NCBI RefSeq assembly: GCF_000308615.1
Contig: NZ_BAGB01000031.1
Coordinates: 124,001 to 188,000 of the forward strand
Direction: 5' to 3'
DNA: 64,000 nt
Source of the DNA: Nocardia jiangxiensis NBRC 101359
GTDB taxonomy: Bacteria; Actinomycetota; Actinomycetes; Mycobacteriales; Mycobacteriaceae
This document shows positions 29,597-38,367 of this stretch, in pieces (the first letter of the stretch is position 1; the number at the start of each line of letters is the position of its first letter). The notes beneath the pieces are model-generated. The model was given only the letters and a program-made list of their open reading frames with translations, did no database searches and was not told the DNA's origin. Made by a program: the position numbers and the translations under genes.

Positions 29597-30285
29597 TGGT
29601 CCGGCAGGGTGTCGCCGGACCGCCCGCCTCGCGGCGGCGTGAAGTGCGCGCCGCGCTCGCAGTGGTACTCGCGGTGCTGCTGGTCAGCGCGATCGGCGGC
29701 GTGGTCTGGGCGGTGCTCGCCCCGACCGAACGGGTCGTCGTCGTGCAGCCCGGCCGCGGCGCGGCGCTGACGGGGGAGAGCGGGCACCGTTTCGACGCGA
29801 TGGCCCTGTTCGTGTGCGTAGCGATGGTGGTCGGTGTGCTGACCGCCGCGGCGGTGTGGCGGCTGCGCCGGGTACGCGGCCCGATCATGCAGTGCGCCTT
29901 GCTGTTCGCCTCACTAGTCGGCGCGGAACTGATGTCCTGGTTCGGTGAACTGGTCGCCCGCTGGATGCATCCGCACTCGTCGAATCCGCCGCTGCACACC
30001 ATCGTCGCCATGCCACCCCCGGTCGACGGCTGGCGCAACCTCGTCGATCACTGGATCCACTCGGACCTCTCCGCCGGAGCGTGGACGGTCGTGCTGGTCC
30101 AACCGTTGTTCGCGGCCCTGGTGATCCTCCTGGTCGCCGCTTTGAGCACCTCCGAAGACCTCGGCGTGGGCCCCGTCCATCCCGCTTACACTTCCGAGAT
30201 CTCCTACGGCCCTTACAGCACGCCGGTGGCCAACGGCATCTCCCTGGGCCAGACCGGTCCGTACGAGGGCGCCGACTCCCGCTGA
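29596..30285 (+). CDS. DUF2567 membrane protein
   Basis: 229 aa. Its ATG overlaps the bsaP stop by one base (TGATG), so it belongs to the bioB-bsaP transcript. Hydrophobic segments lie at about 18-40, 68-88, 95-120 and 165-185, so it is probably a four-helix membrane protein; the C-terminal 45 residues are polar. The position equals Rv1591 of M. tuberculosis, a DUF2567 protein. Function unknown; a role in biotin biology is only suggested by linkage. Confidence 0.75.
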   Translation: MVRQGVAGPPASRRREVRAALAVVLAVLLVSAIGGVVWAVLAPTERVVVVQPGRGAALTGESGHRFDAMALFVCVAMVVGVLTAAAVWRLRRVRGPIMQCALLFASLVGAELMSWFGELVARWMHPHSSNPPLHTIVAMPPPVDGWRNLVDHWIHSDLSAGAWTVVLVQPLFAALVILLVAALSTSEDLGVGPVHPAYTSEISYGPYSTPVANGISLGQTGPYEGADSR

Positions 30286-30586
30286 ATCGCGGTTGAGGGT
30301 CGATCCAGCACGCCACCTGTCACAGCCAACTCGAGATGCCGATGGCGTCGTCGGGTGCCAACGCCTGCCGGCGGAACGACTGGACCCTGGTAGATCGGTG
30401 ATTCTGCGTGTCCGGTCCGGAAGTGCGATCACCCCATCCGGCCTGCGGGTTCGTCGGTAGAGGCGACCGTGCGAACGGAACAGTCTCCGAACCCGCTGTC
30501 CCGCAGGAAACTCGGTAGCCGTCCCATCGGTCGACGGCTACCGTGGCCCAACGAACAGCCGACGACCAACGGAAAGGAGGTCGGCG
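30286..30586. other. Long 5' region before the small basic protein gene
   Basis: About 300 bp without a supported gene. It holds a hairpin with perfect 11-bp arms (30513-30523 and 30533-30543, 9-nt loop) and no U-tract. The hairpin lies about 30 nt before a very strong ribosome binding site, so it looks like a structured leader rather than a plain terminator. Confidence 0.5.
30573..30581 (+). promoter_or_regulatory. Consensus Shine-Dalgarno of the 60-aa ORF
   Basis: AAAGGAGGT, fully complementary to the 16S rRNA 3' end, ends 5 nt before the ATG at 30587. It is the strongest ribosome site I saw in the window. Confidence 0.75.
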
Positions 30587-30769
30587 ATGAACCACATGCA
30601 GGACCGTGCTCGCCCGGCGGACCGATCGACCGAACACCCCGCCGAACGCGCCGACCTCACCGCCTGGCGCGCCCGCCACGAGCTGCGCAGATCCAATGCC
30701 GCACAACCGATTGCGAGCAAGCGGACTTATCGTCGCACCACCAAGCACCGCAAGCGGGATGCCGAGTGA
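30587..30769 (+). CDS. Small basic protein, unknown
   Basis: 60 aa, rich in Arg (about one residue in five) with a strongly basic end (KRTYRRTTKHRKRD). No hydrophobic segment, cysteine pair or recognised domain. The perfect ribosome binding site makes translation likely. The composition suggests binding to nucleic acid or ribosome, but that is inference. No clear partner: upstream is the bioB unit, downstream a dipeptidase with its own start region. Confidence 0.6.
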   Translation: MNHMQDRARPADRSTEHPAERADLTAWRARHELRRSNAAQPIASKRTYRRTTKHRKRDAE

Positions 30770-30977
30770 CCACCGGTAGGTGACGCGGGATCGGCGTCGG
30801 GGGTTTCGATGGGGTCGACTGTGCGTGCTGGGGTTGAGCCGATCGACTTCGGACCCAGCAGTCCTACCGGTGCAGAGCGCTCCGATCGGATGGGTGGAAC
30901 CCGGTGTCGGGGTGGTTCGTCCGCGTGTCCGCCCGAGATCGGCAGGTCGGCGGATGGGGGAGGTTTAGAACTGTTGG

Positions 30978-32174
30978 ATGACCGCTGATCTGTTCGATCG
31001 TGCTCGTGCTGTGCTTCGGGATGCACCGGTGGTGGACGGGCACAATGATCTGCCGTGGGCGATGCGCTCGCATGTGCGCTACGACCTGGATGCGCTGGAT
31101 CTGGCGGGGGACCTGTCCGGAACTCTGCACACCGATCTGAACCGGTTGCGCGACGGTGGGGTCGGTGCGCAGTTCTGGTCGGTGTACGTGCCGTCGAGTC
31201 TGGCGGGGGATCGGGCGGTCAGTGCGACGCTCGAGCAGATCGACTTCGTGCGGGCGTTGATCGCGCGGTACCCGGATCGGTTGCGGGCGGCGTTCGGTGC
31301 GGACGATATGGCAGCCGCACGGGCGCAGGGCAGGATCGCCTCGCTCATGGGGGCCGAGGGCGGGCACAGTATCGACTGTTCGCTGGCCACCTTGCGGTCG
31401 CTGTATCTACTGGGCGTGCGCTATCTGACGCTGACTCACAACGACAATGTGCCGTGGGCGGATTCGGCCACCGACGAGCCGAAGGCGAACGGGCTCACCA
31501 GATTCGGCGAAGAGGTCGTCCGGGAGATGAATCGGCTCGGCATGCTGGTGGATCTGTCGCACGTCTCGGACGACACCATGCGCGCCGCGCTCGCGGTGTC
31601 GCGAGCGCCGGTGATCTTCTCGCATTCCTCAGCGCGGGCGCTGTGCGATCACCCGCGCAACATTCCCGACGATGTGCTGAAGTCGTTGTCCGCCAACGGC
31701 GGTGTGGCGATGGTGACCTTCGTGCCGCAATTCGTCCTGCCCGCCGCGACGCGCTGGGTGGTGGACGCGGATGCGAATATGCGTGAGCACGGTTTCCATC
31801 CGCTCGACACGGGGCCGGCCGCGATGGCCTGTCAGCGGACGTTCGAGGCCGCGAATCCGCGGCCGGTTCCGACGGTCGCCGATGTGGCCGATCACGTCGA
31901 TCATGTGCGGGAGGCAGCCGGGGTGGATCATGTCGGCCTCGGCGGAGATTTCGACGGAATCGCCTTCGTCACAGCGGGTCTGGACGATGTTTCCGGATAT
32001 CCGAATCTGATCGCCGAACTCCTCGCACGCGGCTGGTCCACGTCCGATCTGGGAAAACTCGCCTGGCACAACGCCGTTCGGGCCCTACGTGATGCCGAGG
32101 ACGTCGCCCGCGAGTTGCAGCGCACTCGGGCGCCGTCGATCGCGACCATCGATCAGCTGGACGGAAACGACTGA
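30978..32174 (+). CDS. Membrane dipeptidase-type metallopeptidase (family M19)
   Basis: 398 aa from ATG 30978. Renal dipeptidase family features: [10 protein letters not shown] (first zinc ligands), the bridging Glu in [19 protein letters not shown], the two His ligands in DLSHVSDDT and FSHSSARAL, and the [11 protein letters not shown] block. Members hydrolyse dipeptides, including D-amino-acid ones. No signal peptide or lipobox, so it is probably cytoplasmic. A -10-like TAGAAC lies 6 nt before the ATG. Confidence 0.93.
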   Translation: MTADLFDRARAVLRDAPVVDGHNDLPWAMRSHVRYDLDALDLAGDLSGTLHTDLNRLRDGGVGAQFWSVYVPSSLAGDRAVSATLEQIDFVRALIARYPDRLRAAFGADDMAAARAQGRIASLMGAEGGHSIDCSLATLRSLYLLGVRYLTLTHNDNVPWADSATDEPKANGLTRFGEEVVREMNRLGMLVDLSHVSDDTMRAALAVSRAPVIFSHSSARALCDHPRNIPDDVLKSLSANGGVAMVTFVPQFVLPAATRWVVDADANMREHGFHPLDTGPAAMACQRTFEAANPRPVPTVADVADHVDHVREAAGVDHVGLGGDFDGIAFVTAGLDDVSGYPNLIAELLARGWSTSDLGKLAWHNAVRALRDAEDVARELQRTRAPSIATIDQLDGND

Positions 32175-32197
32175 GCAGTACTCGCGGTCGAGCGCAC

Positions 32198-32857
32198 TCA
32201 GTGCGGTCCCGGCGCGTTCTCCCCGTGCGCGGTCTCGTACTCGGCCTCGATCACCTTGGCGTGGCGGCGCTCGCGCACCTTCCACACGATCAGGCCGACG
32301 ACGACGATGACCACGACCGCGATGGTCATACCGCGGCCCACGGTCGAGGCGAGCTTCTCGTAGGACTGCCCGGCGAGATATCCGAGTACGACGAAGGTCG
32401 TGCCCCAGACGATGCCGCCGGTGGCGTTGTAGGCCAGGAATCGGCCGTAGGGCATGCGGGAGGTGCCGACCAGCGCGGGCATGACCGCGCGGAAGAATGC
32501 CGTGAACCGGCCCAGGAACACCGCCCAGCCACCGCGGTGGGCCAGGAACTCCTGAGCGCGATCGAGTCGTCCCCGATAGCGATCCAGCATGGACATTCCC
32601 AGCAGCCGTATGCCGAAATGCTTGCCGACCTCGTATCCCACGCTGTCTCCGACGATGGCGGCCAGCACCACCAGCAGAATCATCGCCCACAGCTGCACAT
32701 GGCCCTGACTGGCCGCGACCCCGCCGAGCACCGCCGCGGTCTCGCCCGGGATGACGAAACCGATGAAGATCGCGTCCTCGGCGAACACCAGCAGTCCCAC
32801 GGTCAGGTAGACCCATACCGGTGCGATCTCGAGGATCCGCTGCATCAGCGAGTTCAT
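32198..32857 (-). CDS. DedA family membrane protein
   Basis: 219 aa from ATG 32857; a longer frame starts at 32878. TACCGT (32865-32870, minus) 7 nt before this ATG favours the shorter form. DedA/SNARE-associated features: FIGFVIPGETAAVLGG, the glycine-containing YEVGKHFG, FLGRFTAFFRAVMPALVGTSRMPYGRF with the conserved arginines, and several membrane helices. Family members act in lipid scrambling and membrane homeostasis (undecaprenyl phosphate or phosphatidylethanolamine transport in characterised cases). Confidence 0.9.
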   Translation of the reverse strand: MNSLMQRILEIAPVWVYLTVGLLVFAEDAIFIGFVIPGETAAVLGGVAASQGHVQLWAMILLVVLAAIVGDSVGYEVGKHFGIRLLGMSMLDRYRGRLDRAQEFLAHRGGWAVFLGRFTAFFRAVMPALVGTSRMPYGRFLAYNATGGIVWGTTFVVLGYLAGQSYEKLASTVGRGMTIAVVVIVVVGLIVWKVRERRHAKVIEAEYETAHGENAPGPH

Positions 32858-32973
32858 GTCGGCAACGGTACCTGGCAATCCGAGAGCGCAGCGTGTCCCG
32901 CGGTCCGCTGAGTTCGAGGACCGATAGCTGTGCCATCGCCCGGAGGTTGCCCGGTCGCCTCGCCGGAGTTTGC

Positions 32974-33732
32974 TCAGGTGGGCGGGCGGAGCGCGGCGAA
33001 CTCGTCGGTGACGCGCAGGCCGTCGTCGGTGAAGCGGTAGAGAGCGGCGGGGCGGCCGCCGGATTTACCGGGGGTGGAGGTGGCTCCGGTCGGGGTGATC
33101 ACCTTGCGGCGGGTCAGGACTCGTTGCAGGTTCGTCGTGTCGACGTCGTATCCCAGTGCCGCGCAATAGATTTTGCGGAGGGTGGACATGGTGAAGCGCG
33201 ACGGGGCAAGGGCGAAGGCGATATTGGTGTAGGACAGCTTCGCGGCCAGTCGGGTGCGGGCGTGCCGGGCGACGGTGCCGTGATCGAAGGACATCGCAGG
33301 TAGGGCCGAGACCGGATACCAGCGGGTATCGTCCGGCAGCTGCGGGTCGGCGGTCAGCGGGACCAGTCCGAGATAGGCCGACGCGATGCGCCGCGGCGGC
33401 GGCACCCGGTGCGGATCGCTGAACACCCAGACCTGCTCGAGATGGGACACCTCGCGCACGTCGACCTTCTCCGCGAGCTGGCGGCGAGCCGAGAAATCCA
33501 GATCCTCGTCGTCGCGCAACCGCCCGCCCGGCAGTGACCAGGTGCCGGTCTGCGGTTCCATCGCCCGCTGCCACAGCAGCACGCCCAGTTCGGTGTGCCA
33601 GCCGGATGCCGATCGGGCCGCGTCGGGGTCGACCGGCTCGTTGCTGTGCTGACCTGCGGTGACGGTGTCGCGGAAGCGACGAACTTGGAACACTGCGGTG
33701 AGCGATTCGTGAATGGTGCTACTATGGGGCAC
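32974..33732 (-). CDS. nrtR: NrtR-type Nudix-winged helix repressor of NAD synthesis
   Basis: 252 aa, GTG start. The N-terminal Nudix domain (GTWSLPGGRLRDDEDLDFSARRQLAEKV) departs from the catalytic GX5EX7REUXEE Nudix box: the EE pair is missing. This is typical of NrtR regulators, which bind ADP-ribose-type ligands without hydrolysing them. The C-terminal winged helix includes NLQRVLTRRKVITP and GRPAALYRFTDDGL. It faces nadABC across one palindrome. A perfect TATAAT (33740-33745, minus) stands 7 nt before the GTG inside that palindrome, so the transcript is probably leaderless and self-repressed. Confidence 0.88.
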   Translation of the reverse strand: MPHSSTIHESLTAVFQVRRFRDTVTAGQHSNEPVDPDAARSASGWHTELGVLLWQRAMEPQTGTWSLPGGRLRDDEDLDFSARRQLAEKVDVREVSHLEQVWVFSDPHRVPPPRRIASAYLGLVPLTADPQLPDDTRWYPVSALPAMSFDHGTVARHARTRLAAKLSYTNIAFALAPSRFTMSTLRKIYCAALGYDVDTTNLQRVLTRRKVITPTGATSTPGKSGGRPAALYRFTDDGLRVTDEFAALRPPT

Positions 33733-33755
33733 GTTTTCGATTATAAGTCGAAAAC
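33733..33755. promoter_or_regulatory. NrtR operator shared by nrtR and nadABC
   Basis: GTTTTCGA (33733-33740), 7-nt spacer TTATAAG, TCGAAAAC (33748-33755): perfect 8-bp arms. It begins right after the nrtR start codon, covers its TATAAT -10, and on the plus strand overlaps TATAAG (33742-33747), a possible -10 for nadA. One bound repressor would block both directions. Confidence 0.8.
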
Positions 33756-33809
33756 CGGTTGGATGCGAAATCGGCGGTTGCGCCGGGCGCAGAGAGAAGG
33801 AGCCATGCC

Positions 33810-34835
33810 ATGGCGACTATGACGTTGACCGGGCGAGTCACCGACGGTCCGTCGGGGTTCACGGGTGTCGAGGCGACCCCGGAGTGGGCGGCGGAGATCA
33901 AGCGGCTGGCGCGGGAGCGCAATGCGACGATCCTGGCGCACAACTACCAGCTGCCCGAGATCCAGGACGTTGCCGATCACGTCGGCGACTCGCTGGCGCT
34001 GTCCCGCATCGCCGCCGAAGCTCCCGAGGACACGATCGTGTTCTGCGGCGTGCACTTCATGGCCGAGACCGCCAAGATCCTGAGCCCGGACAAGACCGTG
34101 CTGATCCCGGACCAGCGCGCGGGCTGCTCGCTGGCCGACTCCATCTCCGCGGACGAGCTACGCGAATGGAAGGCCGAACACCCTGGGGCGCTGGTGGTTT
34201 CGTACGTGAACACGACCGCCGCGGTGAAGGCGCTCACCGACATCTGCTGCACCTCGTCCAACGCCGTCGACGTGGTCGCCTCCATCGACCCCGACCGCGA
34301 GGTGCTGTTCCTGCCCGACCAGTTCCTCGGCGCGCACGTCAAGCGGGTGACCGGCCGGGAGAACATGCACATCTGGGCGGGCGAGTGCCACGTGCACGCG
34401 GGCATCAACGGTGACGAGTTGACCGAGCAGGCGCGCACCCACCCCGACGCCGAACTGTTCGTGCACCCCGAATGCGGTTGCGCCACATCGGCGTTGTACC
34501 TCGCAGGCGAGGGCGCCTTCCCGGCCGAGCGGGTGCACATCCTGTCCACCGGCGGCATGATCGATGCCGCGAAGGCCGTGACCTCGCGCGAGGTGCTGGT
34601 CGCCACCGAGATCGGCATGCTGCACCAGTTGCGCAAGGCTGCGCCCGGCATCGACTTCCAGGCGGTGAACGATCGCGCCTCCTGCAAGTACATGAAGATG
34701 ATCACTCCGGCCGCGCTGCTGCGCTGCCTGACCGAGAATCGCGACGAGGTGCACGTCGACCCGGAAACCGCTGCGGCGGGACGTGATTCGGTGCTGCGCA
34801 TGATCGAGATCGGCAACCCCGGCGGTGGGGAGTGA
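33810..34835 (+). CDS. nadA: Quinolinate synthase NadA
   Basis: 341 aa from ATG 33810, with AGAAGGAG 8 nt upstream; upstream in-frame sequence is not homologous. A 4Fe-4S enzyme that condenses iminoaspartate with dihydroxyacetone phosphate to quinolinate. The cluster cysteines are in the GCSLAD, HPECGC and [10 protein letters not shown] regions. [13 protein letters not shown] and [10 protein letters not shown] are substrate-binding blocks. First gene of nadA-nadB-nadC. Confidence 0.96.
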   Translation: MATMTLTGRVTDGPSGFTGVEATPEWAAEIKRLARERNATILAHNYQLPEIQDVADHVGDSLALSRIAAEAPEDTIVFCGVHFMAETAKILSPDKTVLIPDQRAGCSLADSISADELREWKAEHPGALVVSYVNTTAAVKALTDICCTSSNAVDVVASIDPDREVLFLPDQFLGAHVKRVTGRENMHIWAGECHVHAGINGDELTEQARTHPDAELFVHPECGCATSALYLAGEGAFPAERVHILSTGGMIDAAKAVTSREVLVATEIGMLHQLRKAAPGIDFQAVNDRASCKYMKMITPAALLRCLTENRDEVHVDPETAAAGRDSVLRMIEIGNPGGGE

Positions 34836-34866
34836 GCGTTCCCGACCCCGAACCTGGACAGCCGCG

Positions 34867-36531
34867 ATGAACGCTCCGGTGATCCGGTGGGAGGCCGAGG
34901 CGGATCTGGTGGTGATCGGTGGCGGCGTCGCGGGCCTGACCGCGGCGCGCACCGCATCGCTGCGCGGACTGCGAGTGCTCACCCTCAGCAAGGGCGGGCC
35001 CTCGGACACTTCCACCCAGTACGCGCAGGGCGGCATCGCCGTCGTTGCGCCGCACGGGGATTCGGTGGAATCCCATGTCGAGGACACGGTCGTGGCCGGA
35101 GTGGGACTGTGCGATCCCGAGTCGGTGCGGTCGATCGTCGAGGGCGGTCGCGGTGCGGTGGCAGCGCTGACCGATCTGGGTGCGGTCTTCGATCTCGGCC
35201 GGGACGGCGAGGTTTCGCGCACCCGCGAGGGTGGGCACAGCACCCGGCGCATCATTCACGCCGGTGGTGATGCCACCGGTGCGGAGGTGCAGCGAGCGCT
35301 GAACGCGGCGGGTCTGCCCGTGCTGTTCGGCGCCGCCGCGGTGCGGATCGTCACCGGTCCGCGCGGAGTTCAGGGCGTTGTCGCGGTGTCGGACAAGGGT
35401 TTCGGCGTCGTGCACGCACCCGCGGTGCTGCTGGCCACGGGAGGTCTCGGGCAGCTGTACGCCTGCAGCACCAACCCGTCCGGCGCCACCGCGGACGGGA
35501 TAGCGCTGGCCCTGCGGGCCGGTGCGACCGTCGCGGACCTGGAATTCGTCCAGTTCCATCCGACCGTGCTGTTCACCCCGGGCGGTCTGGGGCGACGGCC
35601 GCTGATCAGCGAGGCCGTGCGCGGCGAGGGTGCGAAACTCGTCGATTCCCAAGGGGATTCGGTGACCGAGGGGGTGCATCCGCGCGGTGATCTCGCACCC
35701 CGCGATGTGGTCTCGCGGGCGATCGCGGCCCGGCTGCGTGCGCTGGGCACCGATCACATCTTCCTCGACGCCCGCGCCATCGACGGCTTTCCGCAACGGT
35801 TTCCGACCATCACGGCTTCGTGCCGCGCGGTCGGCATCGATCCGCGCGCGGATCTGATCCCGGTCGCTCCGGCCGCGCACTACCAGTGCGGCGGGATCCT
35901 CACCGACCCGCACGGCCGCACGACGGTGCCCGGCCTCTACGCCGCGGGCGAGGTCGCCCGCACCGGCCTGCACGGGGCCAATCGGCTCGCGTCCAACAGC
36001 CTGCTGGAGGGGCTGGTCGTGGGCGAGCGCGCCGGGGCCGCGGCAGCGGAGCGGCTCGGTGAACCCGGACGGGTCGGCGAGATCGGCGACTGGGAGTTCC
36101 CACGCGCCGACCGGAAGTTGTTGCAGGAGTTGATGACCGAGCACGCCGGTGTGGTACGCGACGGCGACGGGCTGCGTGCGGCCGTGCTGCGGCTGCTGCA
36201 TCTGCTCAACGACCGCAACGGCGGAGTCCGGGCCATGCCCGCGGATCTTCCCGAACTCGCCGACGACCCGGAGCGGACCTGCGACGTCGGCAGGGTGGTC
36301 GACGACATCGAGGACGCGGCTCTGACGCTCACCGCCCGCGCCATCCTGCTGGCCGCGGGTGCGCGCACCGAGAGCCGCGGTTGCCACACCCGATCCGATC
36401 ACCCCGACACCCGTGACGACCTGCGCCGCAGTATTCCGGTGCGGCTCGGTCCGGACGGCCGCCCGCAGCTGGTCGCCGCCGGCGCCGAGCACACCGGCGG
36501 CTGGGGTGCATCGGTGCCGAGGGCATCGTGA
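34867..36531 (+). CDS. nadB: L-aspartate oxidase NadB
   Basis: 554 aa from ATG 34867, 31 bp after nadA. A flavoprotein that oxidises aspartate to iminoaspartate for NadA. The FAD-binding GGGVAGLTAA at the N-terminus, STQYAQGGIAV, GGHSTRRIIHAGGD, EFVQFHPT, HYQCGG and GANRLASNSLLEGLVVGERAG are the family landmarks. The C-terminal helical domain is slightly short but complete. Confidence 0.96.
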   Translation: MNAPVIRWEAEADLVVIGGGVAGLTAARTASLRGLRVLTLSKGGPSDTSTQYAQGGIAVVAPHGDSVESHVEDTVVAGVGLCDPESVRSIVEGGRGAVAALTDLGAVFDLGRDGEVSRTREGGHSTRRIIHAGGDATGAEVQRALNAAGLPVLFGAAAVRIVTGPRGVQGVVAVSDKGFGVVHAPAVLLATGGLGQLYACSTNPSGATADGIALALRAGATVADLEFVQFHPTVLFTPGGLGRRPLISEAVRGEGAKLVDSQGDSVTEGVHPRGDLAPRDVVSRAIAARLRALGTDHIFLDARAIDGFPQRFPTITASCRAVGIDPRADLIPVAPAAHYQCGGILTDPHGRTTVPGLYAAGEVARTGLHGANRLASNSLLEGLVVGERAGAAAAERLGEPGRVGEIGDWEFPRADRKLLQELMTEHAGVVRDGDGLRAAVLRLLHLLNDRNGGVRAMPADLPELADDPERTCDVGRVVDDIEDAALTLTARAILLAAGARTESRGCHTRSDHPDTRDDLRRSIPVRLGPDGRPQLVAAGAEHTGGWGASVPRAS

Positions 36532-36571
36532 GACCGGCCGACCATATGGACACTGACGCAGGAGTACACCG

Positions 36572-37432
36572 ATGAGCCTGGATCCCGGCCTCGACCGCGA
36601 GGAGATCCGCACCCTGATCCGTACCGCGCTGGACGAGGATCTGCGGTACGGACCCGATATCACCACGGCTGCGACGGTTCCCGAGCAGGCCGTGGTGAAG
36701 GCGGCGATGGTCTCGCGTCAGCCGGGCACCGTCGCCGGGATCGATGTCGGACTGTTGGTGCTGGACGAGGTGATCGGCGCGGGGAATTACGAGGTCGCCG
36801 ACCGGGTGCCCGACGGCACCCGGGTCGCCCCCGGTGACGCCGTGCTGAGCGTGCTCGCCCCGACCCGCGGGCTGCTCACCGCCGAGCGCACCATGCTCAA
36901 TCTGGTGACCCACCTGTCCGGCATCGCGACCGCGACGGCCGCCTGGGTGGACGCGGTCTCGGGCACCGAATGCCGCATCCGCGACAGCCGGAAGACCCTG
37001 CCGGGCCTGCGTTCTCTGCAGAAGTACGCGGTGCGGGCCGGAGGCGGGGTGAATCATCGGATGGGTCTGGGTGATGCCGCGCTGATCAAGGACAACCACG
37101 TGGTCGCCGCGGGATCGGTGGTCGCGGCCCTGCAGGCGGTGCGCGCGTTGGCTCCCGACATCACCTGCGAGGTCGAGGTGGACACCCTCGAACAACTCGA
37201 CGCCGTCCTGGAACACGACGTGGAACTGGTTCTGCTGGACAACTTCCCGCTGTGGGCCACCCAGGCTGCGGTGCAGCGCCGCAACTCCCGCGCCCCGCGC
37301 ACGAAACTCGAGTCCTCCGGCGGACTCTCGCTCGACCTGGCCGCCGAATACGCCGGTACCGGCGTGGACTATCTCGCCGTCGGCGCACTCACCCACTCGG
37401 TCCGGGTCCTGGACCTGGGCCTGGACATGTAG
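36572..37432 (+). CDS. nadC: Nicotinate-nucleotide pyrophosphorylase NadC
   Basis: 286 aa, ATG with GGAGTACACC upstream. It converts quinolinate and PRPP to nicotinate mononucleotide. Landmarks: ALDEDLRYGPDITT, the substrate-binding RDSRKTLPGLRSLQKYAVRAGGG, the metal/PRPP residues in LIKDNHV and EVEVDTLEQL, and the terminal SLDLAAEYAGTGVDYLAVGALTHS. Last gene of the NAD operon. Confidence 0.96.
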   Translation: MSLDPGLDREEIRTLIRTALDEDLRYGPDITTAATVPEQAVVKAAMVSRQPGTVAGIDVGLLVLDEVIGAGNYEVADRVPDGTRVAPGDAVLSVLAPTRGLLTAERTMLNLVTHLSGIATATAAWVDAVSGTECRIRDSRKTLPGLRSLQKYAVRAGGGVNHRMGLGDAALIKDNHVVAAGSVVAALQAVRALAPDITCEVEVDTLEQLDAVLEHDVELVLLDNFPLWATQAAVQRRNSRAPRTKLESSGGLSLDLAAEYAGTGVDYLAVGALTHSVRVLDLGLDM

Positions 37433-37548
37433 ACGGATCCCGTTCGGGGACAAGGGAAATCGGTCGCGGTCGGCTCGGTTGCGGGTCGACCCGGCTGCCC
37501 GCAGTCGGCGTCGCCACGACCCCGGACCAGGCCGGGCGGCGGTGACGG

Positions 37549-38274
37549 TCAGTTGGTTGCCAACGCGGCGAGCACCGGGAGCGATATGGCCAAGCCGTTG
37601 TTGACGCCGTGCACGACGACGCCCGGCCACACCGAACCCGTGCGGCGCAGCAGCAGGGCGTTGATCACGCCGACCACGAACGCCACGGGCAGCACGGGGT
37701 TGATGCCGTGCACGAGGGCGAAGATCGTGGCGCTGACCAGGACGCTGATCGGGGCTCCGTAACGGCTCAGGGCATTGGCCAGGACGCCGCGGAACAGGAA
37801 TTCCTCACCGATCGGGGTGGCGACGAATCCGGTGACGGCCGTCGCGAGGTACCAGAGCATGCCGCCCGCCGCGGCGGAGTGGTAACCGGTCTGGATGTTC
37901 CGGTGGTCGCCGGTGAGGGTCTGGTAGAGCAGCGAGACGATCGCCGACAACAGGTAGGCCAGGACGCCGAATCCGATGGCGGCCAGGAGCGATCGTCCGC
38001 TCGCGCGCCGCACGCCGAACGGTGCGAGCCTGCGGATTCGCAGTAGGGCGGCGACCGCGAACGCGCCCAGGCCCATCGCCGCGGAGAGCGAGAATTCCAC
38101 GACGCCCGATGCGGCGCCCGGCAGGTTCGCGTGCGTCAGATAGCAGATCACCCCCGCGTAGAGGAGCCCGTAGGCGGCGAGTCCGGCCACGATCTCGGGT
38201 CGGCCGGGACGCGGTCCGACGTGCGACGTCTCGGTCGGCATCTCGGCCGGAGCGGTGCGGGCGGTCTCGTTCAT
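37549..38274 (-). CDS. CPBP family intramembrane metalloprotease
   Basis: 241 aa from ATG 38274, with GGGAG upstream. A multi-helix membrane protein with the CPBP/Abi motifs: GEEFLFRGVL (motif 1 EExxxR), FALVHGINP (motif 2) and VVVHGVNNGLA (motif 3). The family includes Rce1-type proteases and bacteriocin self-immunity proteins; the bacterial substrates are mostly unknown. It is divergent from a TetR regulator and shares two operators with it, so its expression is likely induced by the TetR ligand. Confidence 0.88.
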   Translation of the reverse strand: MNETARTAPAEMPTETSHVGPRPGRPEIVAGLAAYGLLYAGVICYLTHANLPGAASGVVEFSLSAAMGLGAFAVAALLRIRRLAPFGVRRASGRSLLAAIGFGVLAYLLSAIVSLLYQTLTGDHRNIQTGYHSAAAGGMLWYLATAVTGFVATPIGEEFLFRGVLANALSRYGAPISVLVSATIFALVHGINPVLPVAFVVGVINALLLRRTGSVWPGVVVHGVNNGLAISLPVLAALATN

Positions 38275-38303
38275 TCGATGCTCCCTGATCGGCGTTACGG
38301 CAT

Positions 38304-38318
38304 TAGCACAGTGTGCTA
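38304..38318. promoter_or_regulatory. TetR operator 1 (CPBP/TetR intergenic)
   Basis: TAGCACA-G-TGTGCTA, a perfect 15-bp palindrome, overlapping a second palindromic GTGCTAGCAC (38313-38322). Lies 30 bp upstream of the CPBP start. Confidence 0.75.
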
Positions 38319-38341
38319 GCACGATGTACCGTACACCGTGC

Positions 38342-38356
38342 TAGCACACTGTGCTA
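38342..38356. promoter_or_regulatory. TetR operator 2 (CPBP/TetR intergenic)
   Basis: TAGCACA-C-TGTGCTA, the same palindrome as operator 1 with a different centre; GTGCTAGCAC again overlaps it (38338-38347). Centre-to-centre distance is 38 bp. It touches TAGTCT (38355-38360), the -10-like element 7 nt before the tetR GTG. Confidence 0.75.
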
Positions 38357-38367
38357 GTCTCGCTTTC

